The notes beneath the pieces were generated by a model. The model was not told where the DNA came from and did no database searches. It worked only from the letters and a program-made list of their open reading frames with translations. A stretch of 64,000 nucleotides of DNA from Fusarium oxysporum f. sp. lycopersici 4287 (lineage: Eukaryota; Ascomycota; Sordariomycetes; Hypocreales; Nectriaceae). Shown here in pieces: positions 42,866 through 53,174 of this stretch. The number at the start of each line of letters is the position of its first letter. Positions within the stretch are counted from its first letter, which is position 1. Position numbers and translations under genes: made by a program. The stretch covers positions 289,295-353,294 of the forward strand of contig NC_030991.1 in assembly GCF_000149955.1 (NCBI RefSeq), given 5' to 3'.

Positions 42866-45800
42866 ATGTCGATCAAAGATCACAATCTCACCTTGCTCAA
42901 CTCCCGTGAGGACTGGACCAACTGGATTAACTCTATTGAGGACCTTGCCGTGCGCAACGATGTCTGGAGCTACTGTGATCCAGAAGGGATTGAAAACTTG
43001 GTCTTCACTGCGACCAAACCATCGGACTCAGCAAGCAAGGACACGATCCAAAAATATCACAGCCTCCAGGCTATCTATGATAGCGAAAGGAAGAAATACG
43101 ACAAGGTCTCTGATCGCATTGACCTCACAGTGTGTCAGGAGTTCAAGCAGCACTACCTCGGAATCCATGATGTCCGCGGCAAACTTATTGCGCTGGCTGA
43201 TAGCATCCAACCCACTGCGAAAGACCAGAAGCAGAATGTTAGGACTGAGTTTGAAAAGCTTAAGAAGGGCCTTAGCAACACCAGTCTCGATAAATGGCTC
43301 AGCCGCTGGCCTGCTCTCGTTAACAACGCTAAACGTTACAAGATAGAGAACCTCAGCGAGTCGCAGATCTGTGATGCATTCATTGAATCATCTCGCGAAG
43401 TAAACCCACCGTTCTACAACTACATGAAGTCCAAGGAAGCTCAGGTTGAAAGCGAGAAAAACCTCGTCAAGGAGGCTGCAAAAACCATGGAGAAGATCTC
43501 AAATGCGTTTCTCACTGCGCTCAACGAGATTAATCCCGACCATGCCAGTAGCGGTTCCGCCACTGTCGCAAGTTTGACTGATTCTGAAGAGGAAGAAAAC
43601 GGTGAAGATGACGATGTCACCATTGTTCAGAAAGCTCAGAATACAGTAAATAGAGCACTCAAGACCTTCCGCAAACTCAGTCCAACCCTCTCCGAGAAGA
43701 AGATTACTATCGGATTCTGTATTAAGCAGTTCAGGACAATGGCACCACCAAAGGAAAAAGCTATTAGAGGACGAGCAGCCCACGCCACTCTTCAAGGAAG
43801 AAAGCATAGCAATGATTCAGATTCGCAGAACGAAGAGGATCAGCCGCAACAGAAAAGACAGCGGACGGGGCATCCATCCTCGAACATGGGTTTCCGAAAT
43901 TGCGTCTGCGGCATGTCCCACAAGTACACTGAGTGTTATTATCTTAATCCTTCGGGTGCGCCAGAGGGATGGACACCAATCGTTCAAATACAGTCGAAAA
44001 TCATCACTACAGTCAAGGGAAGCAAACGCCTTAAAGAAAACATCGAAAGGAACCTCAAGAGAAGCAATATTGACTTGCCTAAGTTCTGGCCGTCAGATAT
44101 TACAAAGAATCAACCCAAGCATCTAGCAGAGGACGAGACTTCAAGCACAGATAAATTTCTATCCAAATCAAGAGCCGCATTTGTTACGTCAAGGTTTGCG
44201 TTTGGCACAACCGCAAAAGACGAGTACGGTGATTGTTTCCGACTTGACAATTGTGCGGATACACATGTCTGCAATGACCTGTCTCGCTTCACTAATTACA
44301 CACCACTCGATGATGAAACCATAGAGTTTGGCAACTCAGGCACGCACCTCACAGGCATAGGAAATGTCACGGTCCATGTCGACACTCCAACAGGCGCAGG
44401 TCTAATTCAACTCGAGAACGTTGCTTATGTCCCTGGATTCCATTGGAACCTCATCAATACGCACTCTCTCGAACAACAAGGACTTTATTTCAATACGAGG
44501 ACTTGTTGGATGGAATATTCAGATGGATCAAATGCCTTTAAAGTAACTAAACATGGTGCTTTTCGAGTCGCCGAATCCCACATCAAGGACATTATATTCA
44601 GGGCTCAATCTCATAAAGAGGCAGCGCAATCCTTTGCAATGGCTACTAAATCGAGAACGCCTCAAGTTGCGACAGCTTCTATGGATACCTGGCATGCAAG
44701 GCTAGGCCATATTCGAAAGGAGGCTCTTGAACACATGCCTCAAGCAGTCGAGGGAGTCGCACTCGGGACTCGCAACTTCGAACGAAAGTCAGAACTCTGT
44801 CCTGAATGTCAACTCGGACAAGCGTATCAACAAATCTCCCGCATAACACCGTGGAGAGGGACTTACCCCTTCGAGAAGATACACCTTGATCTTATCGACA
44901 TGGAGGAAGCATTCAACGCTGACTCCTGGGTCGCTCATTTCTATTGCGACTACTCAGCTTACCATATCACCTTTAACCTCCCAAACAAGAATCAAGATGA
45001 ACTTCTTTCTATAACACAGGAGTTTCTAGCCATTACAAATGACAACTGGGGTTTCACTACGCGATACATCCAATCGGATGGCGAAAAGGGTCTGGGAAAG
45101 AGATGGAAGTATTTCATTGCAATGAAGGGAATTACATTCAACTCATCTCCACCAGATACGCCAGATCAGAACGGTCTTGCCGAACGTTCTGGGGGGGTGA
45201 TCATAGCTATCGCTCGCAAGCTTCGAATACAGGGAAATCTACCTCAGAAACTCTGGTCCTACATCGTTGCTCATGCTACTCGCCTCCTCAATCGCATCCC
45301 AGTTCAACGAAAACAATGGCAAACTCCATTTGAAATGGTTCATGGCCGAAAGCCCAACCTCTCTAATCTCAAAATCATTGGTTCTCTTGCCTACGTCTTG
45401 ATCAAGAACAAGAAGGCCCGTCCAGCCAAGGCGAAGTTACAAGAAAATGCACTCATGGGATGGCTTGTCGGATTAGACGCAACTAATATCTACAAAGTTT
45501 GGGTTCCACATCTTGAACGTATAATTGTATCTCGAGATGTTCAAGTTGATGAGAAAGTCATGTACAATCCACAGCTTGCCACAACTCTTCCCGAATCGGG
45601 ACAGACTCTCGCGATCACGATCAATGAAGCTGATCTCGATGAGGAGAATATCGAGCCATTGTCAATCATGGAGAATACAGCAACTTCGGTTCCTGTTTCG
45701 ATACAACCGGAAGCAGAACTATCCCGACCAGGATTGCTTCTTACACCACAAATCTCACCTAAACGATCAATAGCAGGAGAGATACAGGTTGCACCACCCG

Positions 45801-47797
45801 TAGATGAACCGCCACCATTGCCGCGGCCCACGAGTCCAGTAATTCTCCATCAAGGATCACCGCGTCCTCAGACAACAATACAACTAGGATCACCCAGAAA
45901 GAAAAAGATAACGGACGCTTCAGTGCTCCAGAATCTCAGAACAACTTCTGGAAGGAGTATCAAATTGTCACAGAAAGGCCAAGATGCAATCGAAACATTC
46001 AAACCACGCCTTACTCGGCACCAAATCCATAAGCAAGCGCGAAGACACGCTCATGCTCTACGATTGGAACGCGCTAAGCTGGGACAGCAACTCGCCCACG
46101 CTTTCGCATCAGCACGTTCAATACGAACTCAACGAAAGGACTTGCCTCCACCTCCTGACTTTTGGCATCAATTGAAATGGCATCCTGAGAGACAAGGCTT
46201 CAAACGAGCCTCAGACGCCGAGATCAAGTCACTCAAGGAGAAAGGGACATTCGAGTTAGTCGATTACCCTGAAGGCAAACAAGTTCTACCACTCAAATGG
46301 GTCTTTACCTACAAACTGGACGATGCAGGTTACCTCATTTGTCACAAAGCTCGCATCTGTGTCAGAGGTGATCTCCAACACCACTCTGGTGAAGACATCT
46401 ACGCAGCAACTGGTGCTTATCGAAGCTTCCGGATTCTGATGGCTCTCGTCTGTGCGTTTGGGCTGATATGTCACCAAGTTGACTTCAAGAACGCCTTCGT
46501 CAACGCTGAAATGGACGAGGAGGTCTACACCACATGCCCACCGGGATATGGTCAATCAGGAAAGGTCTGGAGACTGCTCAAAGCGCTCTATGGTCTGCGT
46601 AAGTCACCAAAGCTCTGGTTCAATGAGCTTGCATCGTTTCTTAAAGATCTGGGATTTCAACATTGTCCAGATGAACCCTGTATCCTCATTAATAATGAGA
46701 CTCAACTCATTCTCTTTCTATACGTAGATGATCTTCTCATCATCGCGCAACCTGAATATCTTCAACAAGTCAACAAATTCAAAGCAACAGTACACAGCAA
46801 ATACGAGATCAAGGATTTGGGCGAAGCAATCTCCTTCCTCAACATCAGAATCCTTCGAGACGTCAATGCCAAGAAGCTTTGGATCTGCCAAGATGGCTAT
46901 ATCAACAAACTTGGTGTCAAGTTCGGGATTGATCAGTCAATGAGAACGGCAACGCCTCTCACTTCATCCTATCGTCCCCAATCTTTCGAAGGACAAGCCA
47001 CTATACAACAGATCACAGAGATGCAAGAAAAGGTAGGATCGATTCTGTACGCAGCAGTGGTATCAAGACCAGATATCTCTTATGCAGCTAGCCAGTTAAG
47101 CCAGCACGCAATGAACCCTTCACCTGAACACCTGCGGTATGCAAACCGAGTTCTCTCATATCTCCAGACCACACAGTACTATGCCATCGAGTTCTCAGGC
47201 TCTGTAGATAATGCTACAGAGGTAGAGCCAGGCGATGATGAAGTACTACAGCAGTCAAGCGACGCATCGTTCGCGGATGATCCAGAGACTCGAAAATCCA
47301 CCCAGGGCTATCTCATGAAGCTGTTTAGCGGGGCGATCATGTGGCAGTCTTCGAAGCAGAAGACTGTAACCACGTCAACAACTGAAGCGGAACTGTTATC
47401 GCTGTCTCACACAGCGAGAGAGACTATAGCTCTATACCGACTGTTCGAACAGATACAGTTCGATCCACAACACCAACCACGCATCCTCTGTGACAATCAA
47501 CAAACAGTGGGACTGGTCCAGAAAGAGCGACCACAACTAACATCAAAGTTAAAACATATCAATATCCACAACTTTTGGCTAAGACAGACCCATAAAGACG
47601 GCAAAATTACAGTTCAATGGGTTCCAACAACAGACATGCCTGCAGATGGCTTCACAAAACCCCTTTCAGCAGAAAAGCATTCTCACTTCGTGAAACAATT
47701 AGGTCTGGTTGATATCTCATCGCGGATTGATCCAGAATACGTTTCAGGAGAGGATATTGATCAAGATGATATACAGATCTCATCTGATACAGAGTGA
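42866..47797 (+). CDS. copia gag-pol polyprotein
   Basis: About 1643 codons from the ATG at 42866 (the open frame extends six codons upstream, to a TTG). In order: a gag part without a classical CCHC knuckle (only CVCGMSHKYTEC at about 345-360); protease LDNCADTHVCND (about 460); integrase zinc motif HARLGHIRKEA ... CPECQLGQ and catalytic core HLDLIDM, QSDGEKGLGKRW, PDTPDQNGLAERSGG; a Pro-rich linker; reverse transcriptase WVFTYKLDDAG, HQVDFKNAFVNAEMDEEVY, KALYGLRKSPKLWF, LFLYVDDLLIIA; RNase H SSDASFADDPETRKSTQGYL, TSTTEAELLSL, CDNQQTV, LKHINIHNFWLR, ADGFTKPL. All catalytic motifs are present and there is no internal stop. Gag and pol are in one frame, so their ratio must be set by processing, as in Drosophila copia-like single-ORF elements. 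Confidence 0.97.
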   Translation: MSIKDHNLTLLNSREDWTNWINSIEDLAVRNDVWSYCDPEGIENLVFTATKPSDSASKDTIQKYHSLQAIYDSERKKYDKVSDRIDLTVCQEFKQHYLGIHDVRGKLIALADSIQPTAKDQKQNVRTEFEKLKKGLSNTSLDKWLSRWPALVNNAKRYKIENLSESQICDAFIESSREVNPPFYNYMKSKEAQVESEKNLVKEAAKTMEKISNAFLTALNEINPDHASSGSATVASLTDSEEEENGEDDDVTIVQKAQNTVNRALKTFRKLSPTLSEKKITIGFCIKQFRTMAPPKEKAIRGRAAHATLQGRKHSNDSDSQNEEDQPQQKRQRTGHPSSNMGFRNCVCGMSHKYTECYYLNPSGAPEGWTPIVQIQSKIITTVKGSKRLKENIERNLKRSNIDLPKFWPSDITKNQPKHLAEDETSSTDKFLSKSRAAFVTSRFAFGTTAKDEYGDCFRLDNCADTHVCNDLSRFTNYTPLDDETIEFGNSGTHLTGIGNVTVHVDTPTGAGLIQLENVAYVPGFHWNLINTHSLEQQGLYFNTRTCWMEYSDGSNAFKVTKHGAFRVAESHIKDIIFRAQSHKEAAQSFAMATKSRTPQVATASMDTWHARLGHIRKEALEHMPQAVEGVALGTRNFERKSELCPECQLGQAYQQISRITPWRGTYPFEKIHLDLIDMEEAFNADSWVAHFYCDYSAYHITFNLPNKNQDELLSITQEFLAITNDNWGFTTRYIQSDGEKGLGKRWKYFIAMKGITFNSSPPDTPDQNGLAERSGGVIIAIARKLRIQGNLPQKLWSYIVAHATRLLNRIPVQRKQWQTPFEMVHGRKPNLSNLKIIGSLAYVLIKNKKARPAKAKLQENALMGWLVGLDATNIYKVWVPHLERIIVSRDVQVDEKVMYNPQLATTLPESGQTLAITINEADLDEENIEPLSIMENTATSVPVSIQPEAELSRPGLLLTPQISPKRSIAGEIQVAPPVDEPPPLPRPTSPVILHQGSPRPQTTIQLGSPRKKKITDASVLQNLRTTSGRSIKLSQKGQDAIETFKPRLTRHQIHKQARRHAHALRLERAKLGQQLAHAFASARSIRTQRKDLPPPPDFWHQLKWHPERQGFKRASDAEIKSLKEKGTFELVDYPEGKQVLPLKWVFTYKLDDAGYLICHKARICVRGDLQHHSGEDIYAATGAYRSFRILMALVCAFGLICHQVDFKNAFVNAEMDEEVYTTCPPGYGQSGKVWRLLKALYGLRKSPKLWFNELASFLKDLGFQHCPDEPCILINNETQLILFLYVDDLLIIAQPEYLQQVNKFKATVHSKYEIKDLGEAISFLNIRILRDVNAKKLWICQDGYINKLGVKFGIDQSMRTATPLTSSYRPQSFEGQATIQQITEMQEKVGSILYAAVVSRPDISYAASQLSQHAMNPSPEHLRYANRVLSYLQTTQYYAIEFSGSVDNATEVEPGDDEVLQQSSDASFADDPETRKSTQGYLMKLFSGAIMWQSSKQKTVTTSTTEAELLSLSHTARETIALYRLFEQIQFDPQHQPRILCDNQQTVGLVQKERPQLTSKLKHINIHNFWLRQTHKDGKITVQWVPTTDMPADGFTKPLSAEKHSHFVKQLGLVDISSRIDPEYVSGEDIDQDDIQISSDTE

Positions 47798-47811
47798 AAT
47801 CTGGGGGGGTG
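47797..47811 (+). other. polypurine tract
   Basis: GAAATCTGGGGGGG followed by TG lies directly before the 3' LTR and overlaps the end of the polyprotein stop codon region. It should prime plus-strand DNA synthesis. Confidence 0.7.
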
Positions 47812-47965
47812 TGTCGCAGGGTAGGCATTAGTAATCTAGCTATATGCTTTAAGTAACTCTGCGGGATGAAATTCCCCGCACAAGAGACAACTTAAGACAT
47901 CAATCAACCCATTTGCTGCTGCTCATCATATTCACTCTAACCCTTTAAGCACGCTCAGTGCGACA
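47812..47965 (+). repeat. 3' LTR of copia element
   Basis: 154 bp, identical to the 5' LTR, followed by the target duplication AGGGG. Confidence 0.95.
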
Positions 47966-47970
47966 AGGGG

Positions 47971-49011
47971 TCTCTCTCTTATTTTTACTTTTTTGTGACA
48001 GTAAGCGACAACAGTAGTCATGACGAGGACGTGGAGTAAATCATCGCAGCCTCGACAAGGCGTGAACGCACTGCATCAACTGTAGCTGGTCCGTGCTCGC
48101 AAAATTTCCATAAGAACCTAGACGGTAGCGCCATGGTATATACACAGCATCCCAGCACCAGCGGCAACGATTCAACGAACAGTTAAGCATGCATGACTCG
48201 AAATACGTCAAAGTGACGTGCATGGTGTTTTGAGACCAGATTTTGTGGTCTGATGGCACATATGGCATGATATGTGTAGGAAAGTTTCGCGAGCGCTCTC
48301 GGCTTCTGCCGTCGTCTATAGAGAGTTTAGGGGATAAAGAAAATGCGACTCACTCACTCATCGACCGAGGTCCAGATTTTTCATTTGCTCATAGCGAGGC
48401 TCTAATAAAATCCGGTAAGATCGTATTACAAGGGCCTATTCTTACTTGAATAGAGACCTCCTAAAATTAGACTAGTTGTGTGATACGCGTAGTAACCGAG
48501 ACTCTAAAAGCCACCTTATCATCGCGGTCTCACTTAAATGCATCTATTAGCAGAGTGCACTGCAAGAAGAATCCCTGCATCATATGGTTGCGTAGCGTTT
48601 CCGATATTAACAGGCAGGAGAGTCTTTGCTTAGTTACACTTTACTGAGGACTCAAGAGAAGATACGTCTTCACGTAAGCTTTTCGATAAACGTCCCAACT
48701 TTTGTATAACAAACGACGAAGTCCGTGACGCATGGTGTAGAAATACGATTAGAGGGCCATAGCCTTGTTAACTACCTCGCCTACTGAGTGAAATACATGA
48801 CAGATGTATAGAGGATTCGGCGGCTTGAACCCTAATAAATGGAAATGTGCCAGACTGAGGACCCTGAGGGGCTGTCTCCATTCCAATTTTCTTATTAGAA
48901 AGCTTGTAGGTACACAATTAGTGGTCAAGTTCCCTTAATGCCACAAGCATCTGAGCTAGTTTTCTTTTTATTCCGAGTACACATTATACTTTGCGGACTG
49001 CACTTACTACA
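47971..49011. other. no gene supported
   Basis: Right flank of the copia insertion. A 68-codon frame at 48243 and short minus-strand frames lack features. Probable promoter of the next ORF near 48900-49010. Confidence 0.3.
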
Positions 49012-49569
49012 ATGTCTGGGTGTCGACAGAGACCCATTCGCGGCGACGCGGTCGATATCAGCACATCAACGGCAGCCGCTAGGCATAAGGTGCAGGAGCA
49101 ACAACTGGTGGGGGATCAGCAAAAGGACGAGATACGGGGGGGAGTGGAGCCACAGAGGCGTGGAGAAGAAGAACAGAAAGTACGAACGCAGCAACCTATT
49201 GACGAAGCCACGAAAAGGCCTGCTCTAGAAACCCAAGCTTCTCAACAGAGCACTCTTGTAGCCTGCTCACCGCCCCAGATGCAGTGTTATAATACATATC
49301 CATCTATCCCAGTTCAAACACAGGATATGGGGTTCTGCACAGACAATAAAAACACTACATCCAGCATTCAGCCAGTGCCGGCATACCCGCTAGAGTCTCA
49401 AACCCAAGAGGGGAGGCTTCAGTGTGCTCAAGACATTGATTCCTTAGGGCCAGTGTCGAGGTCCGAATCTCAATATTGTATCCAGTGCGGCTTCGCTTGC
49501 CAAGCCGAGGATAGGTTCTGTCGTCAATGCGGTGCAGAGCAAGAGTACCAAGAGCGGATGGTAGAGTGA
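49012..49569 (+). CDS. hypothetical protein with C-terminal zinc ribbon
   Basis: A 185-residue ORF from the ATG at 49012 (a TTG seven codons upstream is not used). The first 150 residues are Gln/Glu/Thr-rich and disordered. The C-terminus has one zinc ribbon of the C-x2-C ... C-x2-C type (YCIQCGFACQAEDRFCRQCG), as in many 'zinc-ribbon domain' proteins. I know no specific function; such ribbons often mediate protein or nucleic-acid contact. No introns or lesions are seen. It could be a young or fast-evolving gene, as it lies in a transposon-rich stretch. Confidence 0.5.
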   Translation: MSGCRQRPIRGDAVDISTSTAAARHKVQEQQLVGDQQKDEIRGGVEPQRRGEEEQKVRTQQPIDEATKRPALETQASQQSTLVACSPPQMQCYNTYPSIPVQTQDMGFCTDNKNTTSSIQPVPAYPLESQTQEGRLQCAQDIDSLGPVSRSESQYCIQCGFACQAEDRFCRQCGAEQEYQERMVE

Positions 49570-50049
49570 TTTGGTTCTGCTAATTATTACTCGTTTCAGG
49601 ACTATAGGTGGGCTCTTACTTAGAAGCAACGTCTAATGAGGGGGATGAATGGTCTATTAGTGACAATTCTGTACCTAGTTTGATTAGAAAATATGAGCAT
49701 AGTGTTAAACACAAACCGGGCTTATACTTTTGGTGAGCCTTATATCTGTGCCCTAACCTATAATCGGTATATCGTTAAAGAAATAGGTAAGTACATACTA
49801 GATTCATATTAGTAGGTTTATAGCGTATATTATCTGAGTATAGCGAGGATGTTATATCTCTTAATTGTTATGTTATGCAAGGCAAGGCTTTTTAGTATAT
49901 AAAAAGCGATCTGTATAACTAGGAAGCTAGTGTGTAAGCATGTGCTAATAAAAATAATTATTATCCTTAGTAGTTACAGGCCACTCTAATAATAAGAGGA
50001 TCATTGTCCTTAGACCAATATAATCTCGGAATAATATTAAGTCTTGTAA
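49570..50049. other. AT-rich spacer
   Basis: Strongly AT-rich, without ORFs of note, ending at the left LTR of the gypsy element. The composition would fit repeat-induced point mutation or old non-coding DNA. Confidence 0.3.
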
Positions 50050-50311
50050 TGTTGTGACCCTCGCGGTTACGTCACGTGTATCCCACAATTTTCCAGCAAT
50101 CATGATTTGAACAGATCACCATTAGTGCCAAGACCATAGCATCAGCACTGATCCCACGATAACCTCACAGATCCTATGAGAAGGGACCCAGGTATATAAA
50201 TCACACTTATTAGCACTTTCATAGACTCTAGCCCACTAGCTATCAATAAATCCTCTTTACGACTGTAAAAGGTCTCAGGAAACAACTACAAACTGGACTT
50301 ACCACCAAAAG

Positions 50312-50600
50312 GTTAAGCTCCATCCAATCTTTCACATCTCCTTACTCGACTCAGCAGCCGACACGATACAATTCAAAATCAGCAACAAACCAACAGAAAT
50401 CGCGGGACCTGAAGCTTATGAAGCAGAAGAAATTAAGGATATGCGAAGATATAAGGGGAAAACCGAATATCTGGTCAAATGGAAAAACTACCCAGAAAAC
50501 GAAAACACGCAGGGACCACCAAAACACCTCGTCAATGCCCAGCGACTCCTGAAGAAGTTTCATCAACATCAGAATCTGACAAGGAGCCAACGTCGTTGAA
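50312..50600 (+). pseudogene. gypsy integrase C-terminus with chromodomain
   Basis: From 50312 the frame reads VKLHPIFHISLLDSAADTIQ, then EAYEAEEIKDMRRYKGKTEY, LVKWKNYPENENTQGPPKHL and NAQRLLKKFHQ. This is the usual pol tail (HPVFHISLL ... chromodomain ... RLLKKFH) that directs chromoviral integrases to heterochromatin. The chromodomain aromatic/acidic pattern (Y..EEI.D.R..+G+.EYLVKWK.YP..ENT) is intact. The frame breaks just upstream (LDLPPKG in another frame) and the enzyme core is gone. Confidence 0.85.
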
Positions 50601-51237
50601 ATCGTTCCCCAGCCCCAAGGAAGACCACTCTACATCATTTGGGACACCCAGAGACTGCAAATCTTTGACCACCCACTCTTCATGAGACTGCAAGGCAGGA
50701 AGAATATTGCTCTCCTTGTCTAACTCCTGGATCCCTCTTTCGAACAAATTGGCACCACGCTCTTTCACCTTTTTCTTTATCTTCCGAATTCGTTGAAGAC
50801 GACTCACAGCTTCAGCCAACGAAGACTGAAGCTCCGCAAGCTGGTTATGAAGAACCAAAACCTTCTCACCCGCCTCCTCTTCCTCGGCCTCCAATTTTTC
50901 TTGCTGTTCAATCAACCTATTGACTATTTGCCAGTCAGCAAGAGCGATCCAATGTCAAGAGAGAAAATCGCCTACGAGAAGAAGCCACGCGGACGCTATC
51001 GCAAGAACGATCACGACGAATACATTCTTCGCAGCGTATAAAACGTCCCGCGTTGTCAAATTGACAATTAATCTTGTTCTTAAAACAATTCGTGCAAGGC
51101 ATGTCAACAGAACAGTGATTTAGCACTGCAAAATGAAGAAGCGATTCACCCTCGTCGGATGTGTTTGGTGGATCTGAAGACTTTTTCAGTTTCTGTTTCA
51201 TTACACGGCCCGACATCGTGTCAGCATCTTGCGACAA
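50532..51237 (-). pseudogene. antisense Cys-rich/coiled-coil ORF of the gypsy element
   Basis: On the minus strand, between the chromodomain and the right LTR, two open blocks form one protein-like unit. The first (51237-50935) has a Zn-cluster-like segment MPCTNCFKNKINCQFDNAGR and RCEECIRRDRSCD. The second (50915-50532) has a long Glu/Leu/Gln coiled coil (EQQEKLEAEEEEAGEKVLVL, LQSSLAEAVSRLQRIRKIKK) and an acidic tail with a SLGVPNDVEWSSLG block. A frameshift near 50925-50945 separates them. I recall similar antisense ORFs at this position in other ascomycete gypsy elements, but know no function. Here it is broken. Confidence 0.6.
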
Positions 51238-51580
51238 GGATTCTCACAAGTCCAAGTTGGGACTTACCAGGTGACGAACCAACACGGTCGCGATAAGAGG
51301 TCTTGAGGTCAACCCAACAGAAGGGAGAGATCATGTTACGACCCCCGGCGACTACGTCACATGTACACCACAAGTTCCCTCCAGTCACCCGACTCACCTG
51401 CACAACTGTGAGCCGCACTCGGGACTTCACCACGAAACCCGCGACTCACGCCGTGAGCCAGTTCAAGTACACAAACCACATTCATTAGCACTTTCTTGGA
51501 TTCTAGCTCACCAGCTATCAATACATCTTCTTTACGACAATAAGCCTTACCGTATTACTTGTCTATCAAGAGACTTGACA

Positions 51581-53174
51581 ATTCTTCGCTATGCTCAAAA
51601 GCGCTCCCTGCAATCCGACCAACATAAGCCTAGTACGGACAGGTTTATCCCTTGGGAAACACAACCATCACATCAGCCACTTCAGGATCGCGTTATCCTT
51701 GATCACGTTAGCCACAGGTAAGTTTATGAATTTCCCTTAATATGCTCCGATTTTCTCTTAAACGTCTGCTACATTCAATTAATTAATACCTGTTAATAGG
51801 ATTACGCGTATATTCTTTTTTGACCGGATAGAGATACTAGTAGCTCTCTTTCGGCCTGAACATCACCTGGAAAACTTTCTGCAGGCCCTTTCAGGTACAA
51901 CAACCGCGGTAACATGTGATCAATACACGGTTCTGAGCCTTCTATGTCAGAGTGGTCTCATCAGTTCATGTCTCAGTGCTAAAAGCGCCAACAGCCCAGT
52001 GTTGTAACCGTGGCTCAACGCCGCGGAACTTTACATCACGCCATGGTAACCCATTAACTACATTTTATTGCTACGCTGATAACGATCGGGAATTGAGGTC
52101 TACCTTTTCGTAGTAATCTACGAGAAGAGTCATCGCTCCGCCTTGATGGACGATGTCGAAAAGCCGAGTTAATGTAAAACAACCATCAACCTAAAAGAAG
52201 ATGCCGAATAGTGAGTCAAAACTTCAAAAGGAACAGCTTCCCAGTAAAAATACCGCCTAGGCGATACAGGATACAACCAAGCCCATTTCAATCCCTGGCA
52301 ACCGGAGCCACCCACTTCATGGATGATGGGCGCACTGTGCTGGTTGCGGCAGCCTGTTGAGCAAGTGCTGGAGTATCACGTGCAAGCAGGGATGCTTAAG
52401 ATTACGCGCCAAAATGGCGAACCCTTCAAGGGGCAGATTTTTGACAGAACACAAGATCAATACACCAATTCACATCAATGAACCGAGTACACGTAATGTC
52501 TAACTCAGCCTCCGTCTTCGGCTCGCGGCGACAACGCTCCAACCGCAAGGACCCTGTCGTCCTCATCTTCTTCCCGTGGCACAGAACTAGCCTCTTATGG
52601 CCCATATTACTTTTCCCAGTTCGCAGCCAACAATACAATACAATACAATTTTTTACGCCCGGCACCCTGTTCTGACCGATAGGGTACTAATCACTAATTC
52701 GTACGTGCATTGCCTAGTTTTCGTCATCGCCTCCCCAAGCCCATGCTGTGCTACACGTTGCTCAATCTGTGTCCGCATTTCCTAAAGCCCAGACTGTACC
52801 TTGCTTTTCACCGTATGAATTGAAATAAGCACAGCCGTGATCAGGAACAGTGTATTAAGGCAAGGTTGGACTGAGCGAGGCGCCTTTGCTTGGGCATTTG
52901 CAAGGACGCCGTGCGTTGCATAGCTTGGCAAGGTACAGCAAATGAGCCACCGCCGCAAGCAATTTGACTTTGAGGCTCCGTTGTGCGGGCGCCAACTGTC
53001 GCAGGCAGAAGCGTCACCTGCCATGAAGCCCAACACGTCATATGCACAACGGGTCAAGTAGGCATTAATAAAGTACCAGTAGTCGCGATTCTTGCGATAA
53101 TATTCCCATGAACAACACTAGCTAGCCAGTGACGAAACTTACAACCGACAAGCCTTGAACCTGTGATTATCAAA
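51581..53174. other. intergenic, no supported gene
   Basis: 1.6 kb of unrecognised DNA between the gypsy element and the TPR-CHAT gene. Short frames (52426-52665 and 52782-53057 on the minus strand) have no motif. The last few hundred bases are the presumed TPR-CHAT promoter. Confidence 0.3.

Larger units (their letters stand above)
42337..47965 (+). mobile_element. complete Ty1/copia LTR retrotransposon
   Basis: A 5.63 kb element with two LTRs of 154 bp that read as identical base for base, a 5-bp direct target duplication AGGGG (42332-42336 and 47966-47970), a primer-binding site, a polypurine tract and one uninterrupted gag-pol frame. The LTRs begin TGT and end ACA. Identity of the LTRs plus an open polyprotein means a recent insertion, possibly still competent. 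An older solo LTR of the family lies at 38475-38627. Confidence 0.97.
50050..51580 (+). mobile_element. internally deleted Ty3/gypsy element (chromodomain type)
   Basis: Left LTR about 50050-50284 and right LTR 51334-51580 (TGTTACGACC ... GACTTGACA). They share 'ttagcactttc', 'ctatcaata', 'tctttacgac' and 'acgtcac' in order but differ at many sites, often C/T or G/A. The interior (about 1.05 kb) starts directly in the C-terminus of pol and has only the integrase tail and chromodomain. Gag, protease, reverse transcriptase, RNase H and the integrase core are deleted. A purine-rich tract (AAGGGAGAGA, 51321-51330) precedes the right LTR. No clean target duplication is seen. Confidence 0.8.

Noticed and set aside
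45541..46555. Several 60-96 codon frames inside the copia element
   Set aside because: All lie within the continuous gag-pol frame and are shadows.
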